Numbered from the stretch's first letter, positions 7,485-16,411 are shown. The stretch: DNA of 34,664 bases from Humibacillus sp. (GCA_030452985.1 JAKDLG010000037.1:1-34664); one strand, 5' to 3'. The notes: generated from the sequence alone by a model not told the origin. A program made the numbers and translations.

Positions 7485-8642
7485 ATGTCCCGCACTGCCC
7501 TTCGCGCCAGCACCCCTCTCGCGCTGGCCGCGATCGCTGCCCTCACCCTGGCCGGGTGCACCGACAAGCCCGACGCCTCGTCGGCGTCGACCGGGGCCGT
7601 TGGCTCCGGCCCGATCACCGTCAACGCGTCCGACACCGCGTGCGAGCTCAGCGCCTCGACGGCCCAGGCCGGAACGGTCACCTTCGACATCTCCAACGCG
7701 GGCACGAAGGTGAACGAGTTCTACGTGTACGCCGCTGGTGATCGCATCGTCTCCGAGGTCGAGAACATCACGCCGGGCCTCAAACGCCAGCTCAAGGTCG
7801 AGATCACCGAGCCGGGCACGTTTACGACCGCGTGCAAGCCCGGGATGGTCGGCGACGGCATCCGCAGCGACTTCACCGTCACCGGCACGGCGGTCAAGGG
7901 CAGCGCCGACCAGAAGGTCGCCAAGGCCATCACCGACTACAAGGCTTTTGTCGCCACCGAGTCCGACAAGCTGCTGGCCGGCACGCAGGAGTTCGTGACG
8001 GCGGTCAAGGCCGGCGACGTCGCCAAGGCCAAGTCGCTCTACCCGACGGCCCGCCTGCCCTGGGAGACCATCGAGCCGGTCGCCGAGAGCTTCGGTGACC
8101 TCGACCCGAAGATCGACGGCCGTGAGGACGTCATCGAGGACGGCATGAAGTTCACCGGCTACCACCGCCTCGAGAAGGACCTCTGGGTCACGGGCCTCCA
8201 GGCCGACTCGAACGCCATCGCCGACCAGCTGCTCACCGACGTCAAGGAGATCGTCACCAAGAGCAAGACCGTCGAGCCCACTGCGCTGACGATCGCCAAC
8301 GGGGCCAAGGCGCTGCTCGACGAGGTGGCCACCGGCAAGATCACCGGTGAGGAGGAGCGCTACTCCCACACCGACCTCTGGGACTTCCGCGGCAACCTGC
8401 AGGGCTCGCAGTCGGCGTTGGAGACGTTGCGGCCCGTTGTCACCGAACGCAACCCCGCCCTGCAGAAGAGCCTCGACGCCCGCTTCGGCGAGTTGAACAA
8501 GCTTCTCGAGTCGCACCGCGTGAACGGCTCGTTCGTGTCGTACACCAAGCTCACCGACGCCGATATCAAGGCGCTCACTGTGTCGCTCGACGCCCTCGGC
8601 GAGGAGGTCTCCAAGGTGCCTGCAGTGGTGGAGACCAAGTGA
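7485..8642 (+). CDS. efeO: EfeO, iron-uptake lipoprotein with M75/imelysin domain
   Basis: A 385-residue exported lipoprotein. The signal peptide ends in the lipobox LAGC with Cys25. Residues about 40-130 form the cupredoxin-like N-domain and about 140-385 the M75/imelysin-type domain, with the HxxE motif as HRLE (His227, Glu230). EfeO is the extracytoplasmic iron-binding component of EfeUOB. An AGGAG precedes the ATG at 7485. The stop overlaps the GTG of efeB (GTGA, 8639-8642), so the two are coupled. Confidence 0.95.
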   Translation: MSRTALRASTPLALAAIAALTLAGCTDKPDASSASTGAVGSGPITVNASDTACELSASTAQAGTVTFDISNAGTKVNEFYVYAAGDRIVSEVENITPGLKRQLKVEITEPGTFTTACKPGMVGDGIRSDFTVTGTAVKGSADQKVAKAITDYKAFVATESDKLLAGTQEFVTAVKAGDVAKAKSLYPTARLPWETIEPVAESFGDLDPKIDGREDVIEDGMKFTGYHRLEKDLWVTGLQADSNAIADQLLTDVKEIVTKSKTVEPTALTIANGAKALLDEVATGKITGEEERYSHTDLWDFRGNLQGSQSALETLRPVVTERNPALQKSLDARFGELNKLLESHRVNGSFVSYTKLTDADIKALTVSLDALGEEVSKVPAVVETK

Positions 8643-10006
8643 CTGAGACCCCTCCGGCACCGCAACGGTCGGGCAACGCGCCCTCTCCGGTCTCTCCCGC
8701 GACCGGATCGAGGGGTGTCAGCCGCCGTCGGCTGCTCGGCACGACCGGAACCGCAGCGGCCGTAGGGCTCGTCGCGGGCGCCGGGGCCACCTACGCCGCT
8801 GGGCGGGCGTCGGCGAGCGACACCTCGGTGGATGCCGGTTCCTCCGGTTCAGCGTCGACGGCGCCCTCGTTGGACGCTGCGATCGATTTTCACGGTGAGC
8901 ACCAGGCCGGCATCGTGACTCCCGCTCAGGACCGGCTGCACTTCGTCGCCCTCGATGTCGTGACGAAGGACCGGTCTGAGCTGGAAGCCCTCCTGAAGAC
9001 GTGGACCCGTGCGGCCGAGCGAATGGCAGCCGGTGCGGAGGCCGCCCCGGGCGGGCTGGTCGGAGGCGGACCCTTCGCAGCGCCCGAGGACACCGGCGAG
9101 GCCTACGGGCTCCCGGCATCCGGCCTCACGATCACGATCGGTTTCGGTGCGTCGCTCTTCGACGGTCGGTTCGGCCTGGCCGGTCGCAAGCCGGCCGCGC
9201 TCGAGAACCTGCCGGCGTTCGTCGGTGACCAGCTCGAAGCGAACCGTTCGGGTGGTGACCTCTGCATCCAGGCCTGTGCCAACGACCCCCAGGTCGCCGT
9301 GCACGCCGTGCGCAACCTCGTGCGGCTCGGCTTCGGTGTCGTGTCGGTGCGGTGGAGCCAGCTCGGTTTCGGGCGCACCTCCTCCACCTCGACCGCCCAG
9401 GCGACGCCGCGCAACATGTTCGGGTTCAAGGACGGCACGAACAACCTCAAGCTCGAGGACCCGGCCGGTCTCGCCGAACACGTGTGGGTGGCGAAGACCG
9501 ACGACAAGGCCTCCGCCGCCTGGATGGCCGGAGGTTCCTACCTCGTCGCGCGACGCATCCGGATGCACATCGAGATCTGGGACCGCACCTCCCTGCAGGA
9601 GCAGGAGGACATCATCGGTCGCGACAAGAAGGTCGGCGCGCCGCTCGGACAGGCCCAGGAGTTCGACGAGCTCGACTTCGCCAAGAAGGGCCCCGACGGA
9701 GCGCCCGCCATTCCCGAGGTGGCGCACGTTCGCCTGGCCCATTCGAGCAGCCTGGGCGGCGTGCAGATTCTGCGGCGCGGCTACAACTTCACCGATGGCA
9801 CCGACGGGGTCGGGCATCTGGATGCCGGCCTTTTCTTTCTCGCGTTCATGCGCAACCCCGGAAAGCAGTTCGTGCCCATGCAACGGGCGCTGGCCAGCAA
9901 GGACGGGCTGAACGAGTACATCGAGCACAACGGCTCGGCCGTGTTCGCCTGCCCGCCCGGCACCGCCCCCGGCCAGTTCTGGGGCCAGTCCCTCTTCACC
10001 ACCTGA
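8639..10006 (+). CDS. efeB: EfeB, Tat-exported DyP-type peroxidase/deferrochelatase
   Basis: A 455-residue haem peroxidase. The twin-arginine signal SRRRLLGTTG is followed by a hydrophobic stretch, so it is exported folded. The DyP motif GxxDG appears as GFKDG with Asp265. A likely proximal haem His lies in VAHVRLAHSS (His363 or His367). Further family segments include NMFGFKDGTNNL and NPGKQFVPMQRAL. EfeB is the peroxidase partner of EfeU and EfeO, proposed to oxidise iron or take it from haem. The GTG start overlaps the efeO stop. It ends just before a perfect palindrome (10019-10051) facing a convergent gene. Confidence 0.95.
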   Translation: MTETPPAPQRSGNAPSPVSPATGSRGVSRRRLLGTTGTAAAVGLVAGAGATYAAGRASASDTSVDAGSSGSASTAPSLDAAIDFHGEHQAGIVTPAQDRLHFVALDVVTKDRSELEALLKTWTRAAERMAAGAEAAPGGLVGGGPFAAPEDTGEAYGLPASGLTITIGFGASLFDGRFGLAGRKPAALENLPAFVGDQLEANRSGGDLCIQACANDPQVAVHAVRNLVRLGFGVVSVRWSQLGFGRTSSTSTAQATPRNMFGFKDGTNNLKLEDPAGLAEHVWVAKTDDKASAAWMAGGSYLVARRIRMHIEIWDRTSLQEQEDIIGRDKKVGAPLGQAQEFDELDFAKKGPDGAPAIPEVAHVRLAHSSSLGGVQILRRGYNFTDGTDGVGHLDAGLFFLAFMRNPGKQFVPMQRALASKDGLNEYIEHNGSAVFACPPGTAPGQFWGQSLFTT

Positions 10007-10018
10007 CCGCTCGCTCAC

Positions 10019-10051
10019 GTCGAGTGGCCAGTATGAAACTGGCCACTCGAC
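10019..10051. repeat. Perfect 14-bp inverted repeat, part of a dispersed palindromic element
   Basis: Arms 10019-10032 (gtcgagtggccagt) and 10038-10051 are exact reverse complements with a 5-nt loop. It begins 12 bases after the efeB stop and lies between convergent genes. It shares the core gtcgagtggcca with the repeat at 10074-10098 and with the second locus at 24156-24217. It may act as a bidirectional terminator, though there is no T tract. Confidence 0.9.
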
Positions 10052-10073
10052 TGGGTTGGGGCCGGCCCACTCA

Positions 10074-10098
10074 AGTCGAGTGGCCACTTTCGTACACC
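10074..10098 (+). repeat. 25-nt dispersed repeat, copy 1
   Basis: This 25-nt stretch (core gtcgagtggccactttc, then gtacacc) recurs without a mismatch at 24193-24217. Here it lies 36 bases from the stop of the minus-strand ROK gene. The arm at 10040-10051 is its partial reverse complement, so three copies of the core sit within 80 bases. Confidence 0.9.
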
Positions 10099-10133
10099 CG
10101 GTCAGGCCGGATGCCGGGATGGTGTCGCCACGG

Positions 10134-11393
10134 TCAGGGGTGGGCGTGGTCGGCGATCCATCTCGCGGGGTCGGCGACGACACCGTCGAGCACCCGCCAC
10201 CCGGCGCCGGTCGCGGCCGAGTCGGGCCCGGCCACGGCGGGTACGACATCGACGGGGGCCCAGCGGGCCGCGAGCACTCGCGACCGCACCTCCCTCTCTA
10301 TCCCGGGCGCAAGATGATCGAACAGCCGGGCGTAGACCCCGCCGAGCACGACCCGCTCGACGTCGACGAGGTTCAAGGTGGTGGCCACGGCCACGCCGAT
10401 CGCTGACGAAGCCCACTGCAACGACCGTCGAACCCGGATGCTGCGTCGCTCACGGTCGAGCAGCTGGTCGACCGTGGTGTCGACCGAGAGGCCGGAGCGG
10501 CGACGGATCACGTCGAGGCCGGCGTACTGCTCGAGACAACCGGTCGCACCACACGCACAGCGCGGGCCGGAGCGGTCGATGACCACGTGACCGATCTCGC
10601 CCGACCAGCCGTGCTGGCCGCGCGCCGGCTCGCCGTCGATGATGATCGCCCCGCCGATGCCGACCTCGCCGGCGATGTAGAGGAAGCTCTGCGCCTCGCG
10701 AACCGACTGCCCCGCGACCGCCCGGGCGCGGGTCTCCGCGCGGGCGGAGAGGTCGGCGTCGTTGCCGAGCTCGATGGCGAGCGTTCTCAGCGCTGGATGT
10801 TCGCAGAGCAGCTCGACGAGGTTGACGCCGCTCCAGCCGAGGTTCGGAGCCAGCTGCACGACGCCACTGCCCGACCGCAGCAGCGCAGGCACGGAGACAC
10901 AGGCCCCGACCAGCTCGACCTGGGTCGGTAGCTGCGCGGTCACCTGCCCGGCGAGGTGCCCCAGGCTGCGGGCCACGGCGGCAGGGTCGCTCGCCCGGTG
11001 GTCGCCGGCCAGACGCGCCTCACCCAGCGATGAGCCGTCGAGCGCGGTCACCCGCACCGCGAGGTGGTCGACCTGAACCTCGAGCCCCAGCCCGGCGACA
11101 CCACCGCGATGGGGGGCCAGCAGCATCCCGGGCCGACCGGCGCGACCCACGAGCTCGGGCTCGAGCTCGTCGACCAAGCGCGCGGCGACGAGCCGGTCGA
11201 CGAGGTCGGAGGCCGTCGACCGGGTCAGCCCGAGCGCGGCGGCGATCCGTGCTCGCGTCAGCGGGGCGGGTGCCTCGACAACGGCGCGCAGCACGAGCGC
11301 CAGGTTGTGGGTGCGAAGAGACTGCTGGCGTGCGCCACCTGCCGGAGACAGGCTCTGAACGGGGCTCGATCGGCCGTCCCGAGATTTGTTCAC
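10134..11393 (-). CDS. xylR: ROK-family transcriptional regulator, probable xylose repressor
   Basis: A 419-residue protein. An N-terminal winged helix-turn-helix (about residues 28-90, with LTRARIAAALGLTRSTASDL) is followed by a ROK sugar-kinase-like domain. The ROK zinc motif is seen as CACGATGCLEQ, after GEIGHVVID. ROK regulators of this layout bind a sugar or derivative and repress a neighbouring operon. It is divergent from xylA, with the GTG at 11393 only 73 bases from the xylA ATG, so a XylR role is likely but inferred from position. An ATG at 11397 is in another frame. No xylB kinase or sugar transporter is nearby. Confidence 0.85.
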   Translation of the reverse strand: MNKSRDGRSSPVQSLSPAGGARQQSLRTHNLALVLRAVVEAPAPLTRARIAAALGLTRSTASDLVDRLVAARLVDELEPELVGRAGRPGMLLAPHRGGVAGLGLEVQVDHLAVRVTALDGSSLGEARLAGDHRASDPAAVARSLGHLAGQVTAQLPTQVELVGACVSVPALLRSGSGVVQLAPNLGWSGVNLVELLCEHPALRTLAIELGNDADLSARAETRARAVAGQSVREAQSFLYIAGEVGIGGAIIIDGEPARGQHGWSGEIGHVVIDRSGPRCACGATGCLEQYAGLDVIRRRSGLSVDTTVDQLLDRERRSIRVRRSLQWASSAIGVAVATTLNLVDVERVVLGGVYARLFDHLAPGIEREVRSRVLAARWAPVDVVPAVAGPDSAATGAGWRVLDGVVADPARWIADHAHP

Positions 11394-11441
11394 CCATTGA
11401 CCTTATCCGAAAATCTTAATATGTTGGATGGACAAACAAAT
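11384..11441. promoter_or_regulatory. ROK/xylA divergent control region with xylA promoter
   Basis: TTGACC at 11397-11402 and TATGTT at 11420-11425, 17 bases apart, make a good promoter towards xylA. An inverted pair, ATTTGTT (11384-11390) and AACAAAT (11435-11441), brackets it and could be operator half-sites, which is weak. AGGAGGAG at 11457-11464 sets the xylA start at 11467. Confidence 0.6.
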
Positions 11442-11466
11442 TCGTTTCACCGCCTCAGGAGGAGTC

Positions 11467-12654
11467 ATGACCCGCAAGCCCACCCCCGAAGACCGGTTCT
11501 CGTTCGGGCTCTGGACCGTCGGCTGGGAAGCCCGTGACCAGTTCGGTGACGCCTCTCGGCCGGCTCTGGACCCGGTCGAGTCGGTGCACCGGCTGGCCGA
11601 GCTCGGGGCCTGGGGTGTGACGTTCCACGACGACGACGTCATTCCGTTCGGCAGCACAGACGCAGAGCGCGACCGGATTCTCGGTCGGTTCCGCAAGGCC
11701 CTCGACGAGACGGGCATCGTCGTCGAGATGGTCACGACGAACACGTTCAGCCACCCCATCTTCAAGGACGGCGCGTTCACGTCGAACAACCGGGAGGTGC
11801 GCCGCTACGGTCTGCGCAAGGTGATTCGCAACGTCGACCTCGCCGCCGACCTCGGAGCGGAGACGTTCGTGATGTGGGGCGGCCGGGAGGGCGCCGAGTA
11901 CGACGGAGCCAAGGACGTCAACGCGGCCCTGAACCGCTACCGCGAGGGCATCGACACCGTGGCCGCCTACATCAAGAGCCAGGGCTACGACCTGCGCATC
12001 GCGATCGAGCCGAAGCCCAACGAGCCTCGCGGCGACATTCTGCTGCCGACGGTCGGGCACGCTCTGGCCTTCATCGCCGAGCTCGAGCACGGCGACATCG
12101 TCGGCGTGAACCCCGAGGTGGGGCACGAGCAGATGGCCGCCCTCAACTACACGACCGGCATCGCCCAGGCCCTCTGGGCGGGCAAGCTCTTCCACATCGA
12201 CCTCAACGGTCAGCGGTCGATCAAGTACGACCAGGACCTCGTCTTCGGCCACGGTGACCTGCTCTCTGCGTTCTTCACCGTCGACCTCGTCGAGAACGGC
12301 TTCGTGGGTGGCGGTCCGCGCTACGAGGGTCCACGGCACTTCGACTACAAGCCCTCTCGCACCGAGGACATGGAGGGGGTGTGGGCCTCGGCTGCCGCGA
12401 ACATGAGCACCTATCTGTTGCTCAAGGAGCGTGCCCTCGCCTACCGGGCCGACCCGGAGGTGCAGGCCGCCTTCGAGGCGAGCAAGGTGCTCGAGCTGTC
12501 GCAGCCAACCCTCTCCGAAGGGGAGACGTTGGCTGATCTGCTCGCCAACCCTGCGGCCTACGAGGACTTCGACGTCGACGGGGTGGCCGAGGCCGGCTAC
12601 GCCTTCGTCGCCCTGAACCAGCTGGGCGTCGAACACGCCCTCGGCGGCCGCTGA
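11467..12654 (+). CDS. xylA: Xylose isomerase
   Basis: A 395-residue enzyme converting D-xylose to D-xylulose (and glucose to fructose), a normal length for the actinobacterial class. Visible active-site segments include FHDDD with His54 and Asp57, [37 protein letters not shown] and the metal-binding [12 protein letters not shown]. The ATG at 11467 is chosen over ATG 11428 because AGGAGGAG lies directly before it and the earlier 13 codons fall on the promoter region. It is transcribed divergently from a ROK regulator and followed by a strong terminator, so it appears monocistronic. Confidence 0.95.
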   Translation: MTRKPTPEDRFSFGLWTVGWEARDQFGDASRPALDPVESVHRLAELGAWGVTFHDDDVIPFGSTDAERDRILGRFRKALDETGIVVEMVTTNTFSHPIFKDGAFTSNNREVRRYGLRKVIRNVDLAADLGAETFVMWGGREGAEYDGAKDVNAALNRYREGIDTVAAYIKSQGYDLRIAIEPKPNEPRGDILLPTVGHALAFIAELEHGDIVGVNPEVGHEQMAALNYTTGIAQALWAGKLFHIDLNGQRSIKYDQDLVFGHGDLLSAFFTVDLVENGFVGGGPRYEGPRHFDYKPSRTEDMEGVWASAAANMSTYLLLKERALAYRADPEVQAAFEASKVLELSQPTLSEGETLADLLANPAAYEDFDVDGVAEAGYAFVALNQLGVEHALGGR

Positions 12655-12673
12655 CCTCGCGAGAGGGGGAAGG

Positions 12674-12710
12674 GGGGTCGTCACCCGAGACGGGTGATGA
12701 CCCCTCTTTC
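12674..12710 (+). terminator. Rho-independent terminator after xylA
   Basis: A 13-bp stem (12674-12686 with 12692-12704, one G-T pair) and 5-nt loop, followed by TCTTTC. It starts 20 bases after the xylA stop. Its inner part, TCACCC-GAGAC-GGGTGA, is one of the five 17-nt dyads listed separately. Confidence 0.85.
12681..12697. repeat. 17-nt dyad TCACCC-N5-GGGTGA, copy 1
   Basis: A perfect 6-bp dyad with spacer GAGAC, inside the xylA terminator and 27 bases after the stop. Confidence 0.75.
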
Positions 12711-12762
12711 GTGGGAAGGGGAGGATCGAGCGAGCCAGCCCGACGACGAGACGGAGAGCACC

Positions 12763-13269
12763 GTGCGCAACTCGAGGGCCTTCGGGTCCCTGACTGAACG
12801 ACAGGCCGACCTCATGCGAGAGGCGGAGCCGGAGCGCATGAACACCCTCGATGAGGACGAGCTGCTCGACCTGCACACCCGCATCAGACGAGCGCGCAAC
12901 AAGTACGTCGGCATCCACCGTCGCCAGGGCAGCGCGCGGGTCGGCGCCAAGGGCGCCCGGGGGAAGGCGAACCGCGGCAACCAGCTGAACGCCGAGAAGG
13001 TCGAGGTGTTCGAGTACGCCCTGGCGTCGGTCAGCGACCGAGTGGCGGTGGTCGCCAGGCAGGCGGCTGACGACCTCAAGGCCGAACGACTGGCTGCGGT
13101 CGCCGCCGTCAAGTCAGGCACCGGCCCCGACAGCGTGGGCGCCGGAACCCGATCCTCATCGGTCGAGAGCGGCAAGCGAAAGGCGACCAAGACCAGCGGT
13201 GGACGCAAGCGTGACGCGTCGTCGCTCGCCGCGGGAGCCCGACGACAGGCAAAGCGCGACAGCCGCTGA
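12763..13269 (+). CDS. Basic, Lys/Arg-rich hypothetical protein
   Basis: A 168-residue protein from GTG 12763, preceded by ACGGAGAG. The longer frame from 12694 would begin inside the xylA terminator, so I reject that start. Residues about 8-60 are helical and charged (LTERQADLMREAEPERM, then LDEDELLDLHTRIRRARNKYVG). The middle reads GAKGARGKANRGNQ and the C-terminus is a low-complexity basic tail (SGKRKATKTSGGRKRD). No enzyme motif, signal or membrane segment is present. The basic tail suggests nucleic-acid contact, which is inference only. It resembles conserved actinobacterial hypothetical proteins as I remember them, without a known function. Confidence 0.75.
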   Translation: MRNSRAFGSLTERQADLMREAEPERMNTLDEDELLDLHTRIRRARNKYVGIHRRQGSARVGAKGARGKANRGNQLNAEKVEVFEYALASVSDRVAVVARQAADDLKAERLAAVAAVKSGTGPDSVGAGTRSSSVESGKRKATKTSGGRKRDASSLAAGARRQAKRDSR

Positions 13270-13371
13270 GACCAGCCCTCGAGAGGGGCCGATCCTGCCG
13301 TTGGCCCGCTCGTCGTGGTGCGGCTCGTGGGCCGACTTCTCGGTGCCCCGCCGTCCCGACCTTCCGGCATC

Positions 13372-13402
13372 CGGCATCCTGGCGTGCGGTTCCGGGATGC
13401 CG
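13372..13402. repeat. GGCATCC-type hairpin in the 13270-13501 gap
   Basis: Arms cggcatcc (13372-13379) and ggatgccg (13395-13402) with a 15-nt loop, about 100 bases after the hypothetical gene. There is no T tract. Apart from this hairpin and the ribosome-binding site of the next gene I see nothing in the gap. Confidence 0.5.
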
Positions 13403-13501
13403 CCTGCTCCCCGACCGTTGCCCCAGGTCGCGGGGGTCGCCGAGGGACCCGCTGCCGGGTGATCCGGTTGTAGCGTGGCACCTACGGCAGGAGGTCTTCC
13501 G

Positions 13502-14296
13502 ATGATCGGCGAGACGACCACGGTGGCCCCACTGGGCCCCGTCTCACGGATGGTGGCGGTCCACCCCGCATTGCGGGAGCACTTCGCCCGGCCTCACATC
13601 GGGTTCGCCGACGGCTCGACAGGACGGGACAGCTGGGTCGAGTACCCGAACGGGATGGTCACGATCATCGTGAACGTGGGTGAGGCGTTCGGCGGCCACC
13701 CCTCGGTCTTCGTCGCAGGCCTGACCGACACCCCGGATGTCGTCGAGCGAGACGGGCCGATCGAGTGCCTGGACCTCAAGCTGACCCCTCCGGGAGCACG
13801 TCGTCTGCTCGGCGTGCCCTTGGCCGAGCTCACGGGAACGGTGGTTGCACTGTGTGACGTGCTCGGCCCGGGCGTCAACGAGGTCGCCGACCGGTTCGCG
13901 ACACGAAGCACGTGGGACGCGCGCGCACGAATCCTGGAGACCGCCCTGTTGCGGCGCGCCCATGACCGGGCCGGTGTCGATCGCAGGGTCGAATGGGCGT
14001 GGCGTCGCATCATGTCTCGACACGGGACGGTGAGCACCCACCAGCTCGCAGATGAGGTCGGATGGAGTCAACGTCACCTGATCAGCTCGTTTCGTCGTCA
14101 GCTCGGGCTGACCCCCCGCAAGCTCGCCCGCATCACCAGGTTCAACGCGGTGTTGCCTGACCTGCGCGACGGCACCATCGACGGGGCGAGTCTCGCGGCC
14201 CGGCACGGGTACGCCGACCAGTCCCACCTGATTCGCGAGGTTCACGAGTTCACCGGAGTCACTCCCGCCAAGCTGGCGGGGTCGCGCGGCCCGTGA
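13502..14296 (+). CDS. AraC-family transcriptional regulator
   Basis: A 264-residue regulator. The C-terminal ~100 residues hold the double helix-turn-helix of the AraC family: STHQLADEVGWSQRHLISSFRRQLG, given here only as a location near residues 180-205, then SLAARHGYADQSHLIREV and the family ending FTGVTPAKL. The N-terminal part is a sensor domain of unknown ligand. ATG 13502 is chosen over GTG 13475 because AGGAGG (13489-13494) sits 7 bases before it. The VOC gene follows after 103 bases on the same strand and is a plausible target. Confidence 0.9.
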   Translation: MIGETTTVAPLGPVSRMVAVHPALREHFARPHIGFADGSTGRDSWVEYPNGMVTIIVNVGEAFGGHPSVFVAGLTDTPDVVERDGPIECLDLKLTPPGARRLLGVPLAELTGTVVALCDVLGPGVNEVADRFATRSTWDARARILETALLRRAHDRAGVDRRVEWAWRRIMSRHGTVSTHQLADEVGWSQRHLISSFRRQLGLTPRKLARITRFNAVLPDLRDGTIDGASLAARHGYADQSHLIREVHEFTGVTPAKLAGSRGP

Positions 14297-14399
14297 GGTG
14301 ACGGCAGAGGTCACTTTCGTCCAATCGTCAGGCCCCGAGGAGCCGTACCGTCGAGATGACAGACGTCGGCCAGCCCGGCCGACCGAAGGGAGACGAAGG

Positions 14400-14792
14400 A
14401 TGCCCGCCATGCCACGGATCACGCCCGTTCTCGTCTATGCCGACATCGAGGCCGCGCACGCCTTTCTCGTCGATGCCTTCGGCTTCGACGCCGGCTCCCT
14501 GGAGCGCGGCGACGACGGTCGTGTCGTCCACGGAGAGGTCTCCGTCGACGGCGAGAGCGTCTGGCTCCACCAGGCCGCGCCGGAGCACGGCTTGTCATCG
14601 CAGGCCTCCCATCACAGCGCCTCCGGCGGCCTCGCCGTGCTCGTCGACGACGTGGACGCGCACTGTGAGCGGGCCCGCTCAGCAGGGGCGGTGATCGACG
14701 ATGAACCCCAGGAGCAGCCCTACGGTCGCCGCGAGTATGGGGCCCGAGACCCGGAGGGCCACCGCTGGTGGTTCGGGTCAGCGGTCGGGTAG
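14400..14792 (+). CDS. VOC-superfamily (glyoxalase/bleomycin-resistance-like) protein
   Basis: A 130-residue protein with the paired beta-alpha-beta-beta-beta modules of the vicinal-oxygen-chelate fold. Marks are ITPVLVYADIEAAHAFLVDAFGF at the start, which is the usual first strand and helix, AVLVDDVDAHCERARSAGA in the second module, and the ending ARDPEGHRWWFG. ATG 14400 has GGGAG 7 bases upstream; ATG 14409 is also possible. The long frame from 14298 is a poor match before this point. The exact activity is unknown: glyoxalase, dioxygenase and drug-binding proteins share the fold. It lies after an AraC regulator. Confidence 0.85.
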   Translation: MPAMPRITPVLVYADIEAAHAFLVDAFGFDAGSLERGDDGRVVHGEVSVDGESVWLHQAAPEHGLSSQASHHSASGGLAVLVDDVDAHCERARSAGAVIDDEPQEQPYGRREYGARDPEGHRWWFGSAVG

Positions 14793-14833
14793 GTGCTTCG
14801 GTGCCGTGTCATGGCGACCTCGAGGCCGGTGGA

Positions 14834-16357
14834 CTAGGCCGAACCGGCTCCTGAGTCGACGGGGGTGAAGGAGATCGCGAGCTGGGCGATCAGCCGGGTC
14901 CCGAAGCCGGTGGCACCCTCGTTGCGCCACCCTTGGGCAGCGGGTCGCTGACCGGTGCCGGCGATGTCGATGTGGGCCCACGGCAGGCCGCCGACGAACT
15001 CCTCGAGGAACAGGGCCGCGGTGATCGAACCGGCGTTCGGCCCACCGAGGTTGGTCATGTCGGCCACCGGCGAGTCGAGCTGCTTGCGGTAGGGCCGGTG
15101 CAGGGGAAGCTCCCAGACGGGCTCGTCGACCACCGCACCGGCGGCCTTGACCTGGGCGACCATCTCGGGGTGGTTGCCCATCAGGCCGGCACCGTCGACG
15201 CCGAAGGTGCGCAGACAGGCGCCGGTGAGGGTGGCGATGTCGACGATGGCATCGACGCCGTCCTCGACCGCCAGCGACAGCCCGTCGGCCATCACGAGAC
15301 GGCCCTCGGCGTCAGTGTTCTTCACCTCGACGGTCTTGCCGTTACGCATCGTCAGGATGTCGCCCAGGCGCATCGCGCCACCCGAGGGCATGTTGTCGGT
15401 GCAGCAGAGGTAGCCGATGACCTCACTGGTGCACCCGAGGTCACGCAGCGTCAGCATCGCGGCGAGAATCGTCGCGGCGCCGGTCATGTCGTTCTTCATC
15501 TGCGCGTGCGACTCGTCGCTCGGCTTGAGGCTGATCCCGCCCGAGTCGTACATGATCCCCTTGCCGATGAGGGCAAGGCGCCCGGTGGGGCTGTCGGGCC
15601 GGTAGTGCAGCCGGATCATCCGGGGTGGCTCGACGCTGCCGAGGTTGACCCCGAGCAGCCCACCACAGCCCATCTCGAGCAGCTGGTCCTTGTCGAAGAG
15701 CTGCACCTCGAGACCGGCATCCGGGCCGAGCTCTTCGGCGATCTCGCCCATGCGCGTGGCGGTGAGGGTGGCGGCCGGGCAGTTGGACATGTCACGGCCC
15801 ATGTTGGCGGCGCGCGCGAGCAGCTGCCCCCGGCGGATCCCCTCGGTCACCGCGTCGGCGTCGGCGGTGGGGGCCACGATCACGAGCGAGTCGAGCAGCG
15901 AGTCCTCGTGGTTCCTTCCGACGTAGAAACGCCACCGAGCCAGCAGCACGCCCTCCGTGGCGGCCTCGGCGAACTGAGCCGGCGACAGGGCCGTGCCCTC
16001 AGCGGGTAGCTCGATGGCGAGCCCCAGCTGGTGAGGGACCGCCCGGGCGAACTCGGCGGCGAGATCGCGAACGAGAGCGGCATCCACCTCGTCGGCGTCG
16101 CCGATGCCGACGGCCACCATCACGCGCCCATCAGCAGTGGGTACGACGAGCGTCTGCCCCCGGTTGGCCTTGAAGCCGGCGGCGGCGAGGGCAGCGCGGT
16201 CGAAGCCGAGCTCGGCGGGGGGCTCGGCACCGGGGGCAAGCGGCACGGCGACGGCGCCGGCGTCACCCGCGGCGGGCAGCTCGCTCGAGACCGTGACCGA
16301 CACGGATCGCCGGAACGAAGGGATCGGGTCGAGGTTCCAGCTGGCGGGCGTGCTCAT
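14834..16357 (-). CDS. pepA: Leucyl aminopeptidase, M17 family
   Basis: A 507-residue cytosolic metallo-aminopeptidase. The M17 signature NTDAEGRL is present, with metal ligands expected there (Asp and Glu) and in IGKGIMYDSGG (Lys and Asp) and MKNDMTGA (Asp). CCTDNMPSGGAMRLGD precedes the signature as in the family, with Asp where Glu is usual in the first part. The N-terminal third is the usual poorly conserved macrodomain-like region. The ATG at 16357 has AAGGAG at good distance. It lies downstream of a ClC-type gene on the same strand, with a 17-nt dyad in between. Confidence 0.93.
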   Translation of the reverse strand: MSTPASWNLDPIPSFRRSVSVTVSSELPAAGDAGAVAVPLAPGAEPPAELGFDRAALAAAGFKANRGQTLVVPTADGRVMVAVGIGDADEVDAALVRDLAAEFARAVPHQLGLAIELPAEGTALSPAQFAEAATEGVLLARWRFYVGRNHEDSLLDSLVIVAPTADADAVTEGIRRGQLLARAANMGRDMSNCPAATLTATRMGEIAEELGPDAGLEVQLFDKDQLLEMGCGGLLGVNLGSVEPPRMIRLHYRPDSPTGRLALIGKGIMYDSGGISLKPSDESHAQMKNDMTGAATILAAMLTLRDLGCTSEVIGYLCCTDNMPSGGAMRLGDILTMRNGKTVEVKNTDAEGRLVMADGLSLAVEDGVDAIVDIATLTGACLRTFGVDGAGLMGNHPEMVAQVKAAGAVVDEPVWELPLHRPYRKQLDSPVADMTNLGGPNAGSITAALFLEEFVGGLPWAHIDIAGTGQRPAAQGWRNEGATGFGTRLIAQLAISFTPVDSGAGSA

Positions 16358-16411
16358 GGTTTCTCCTTGGGTCGGTAGTGCCCACGATGTCGTGCGCGAG
16401 TGGGGCCGCCC

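Noticed and set aside
6462..8660. Long minus-strand open frame of 732 codons
   Set aside because: It is antisense to efeU and efeO, whose plus-strand products carry REGLE, lipobox and HxxE motifs; the antisense product is low-complexity Gly/Arg/Glu/Leu with no family resemblance.
11455..12918. Minus-strand open frame of 487 codons
   Set aside because: Antisense to xylA, crosses the xylA terminator and has shadow composition.
14306..14326. GTGAC...GTCAC dyad between the AraC and VOC genes as a sixth member of the 17-nt family
   Set aside because: Arms are in the opposite order and the spacing differs, so it does not fit TCACCY-N5-RGGTGA.
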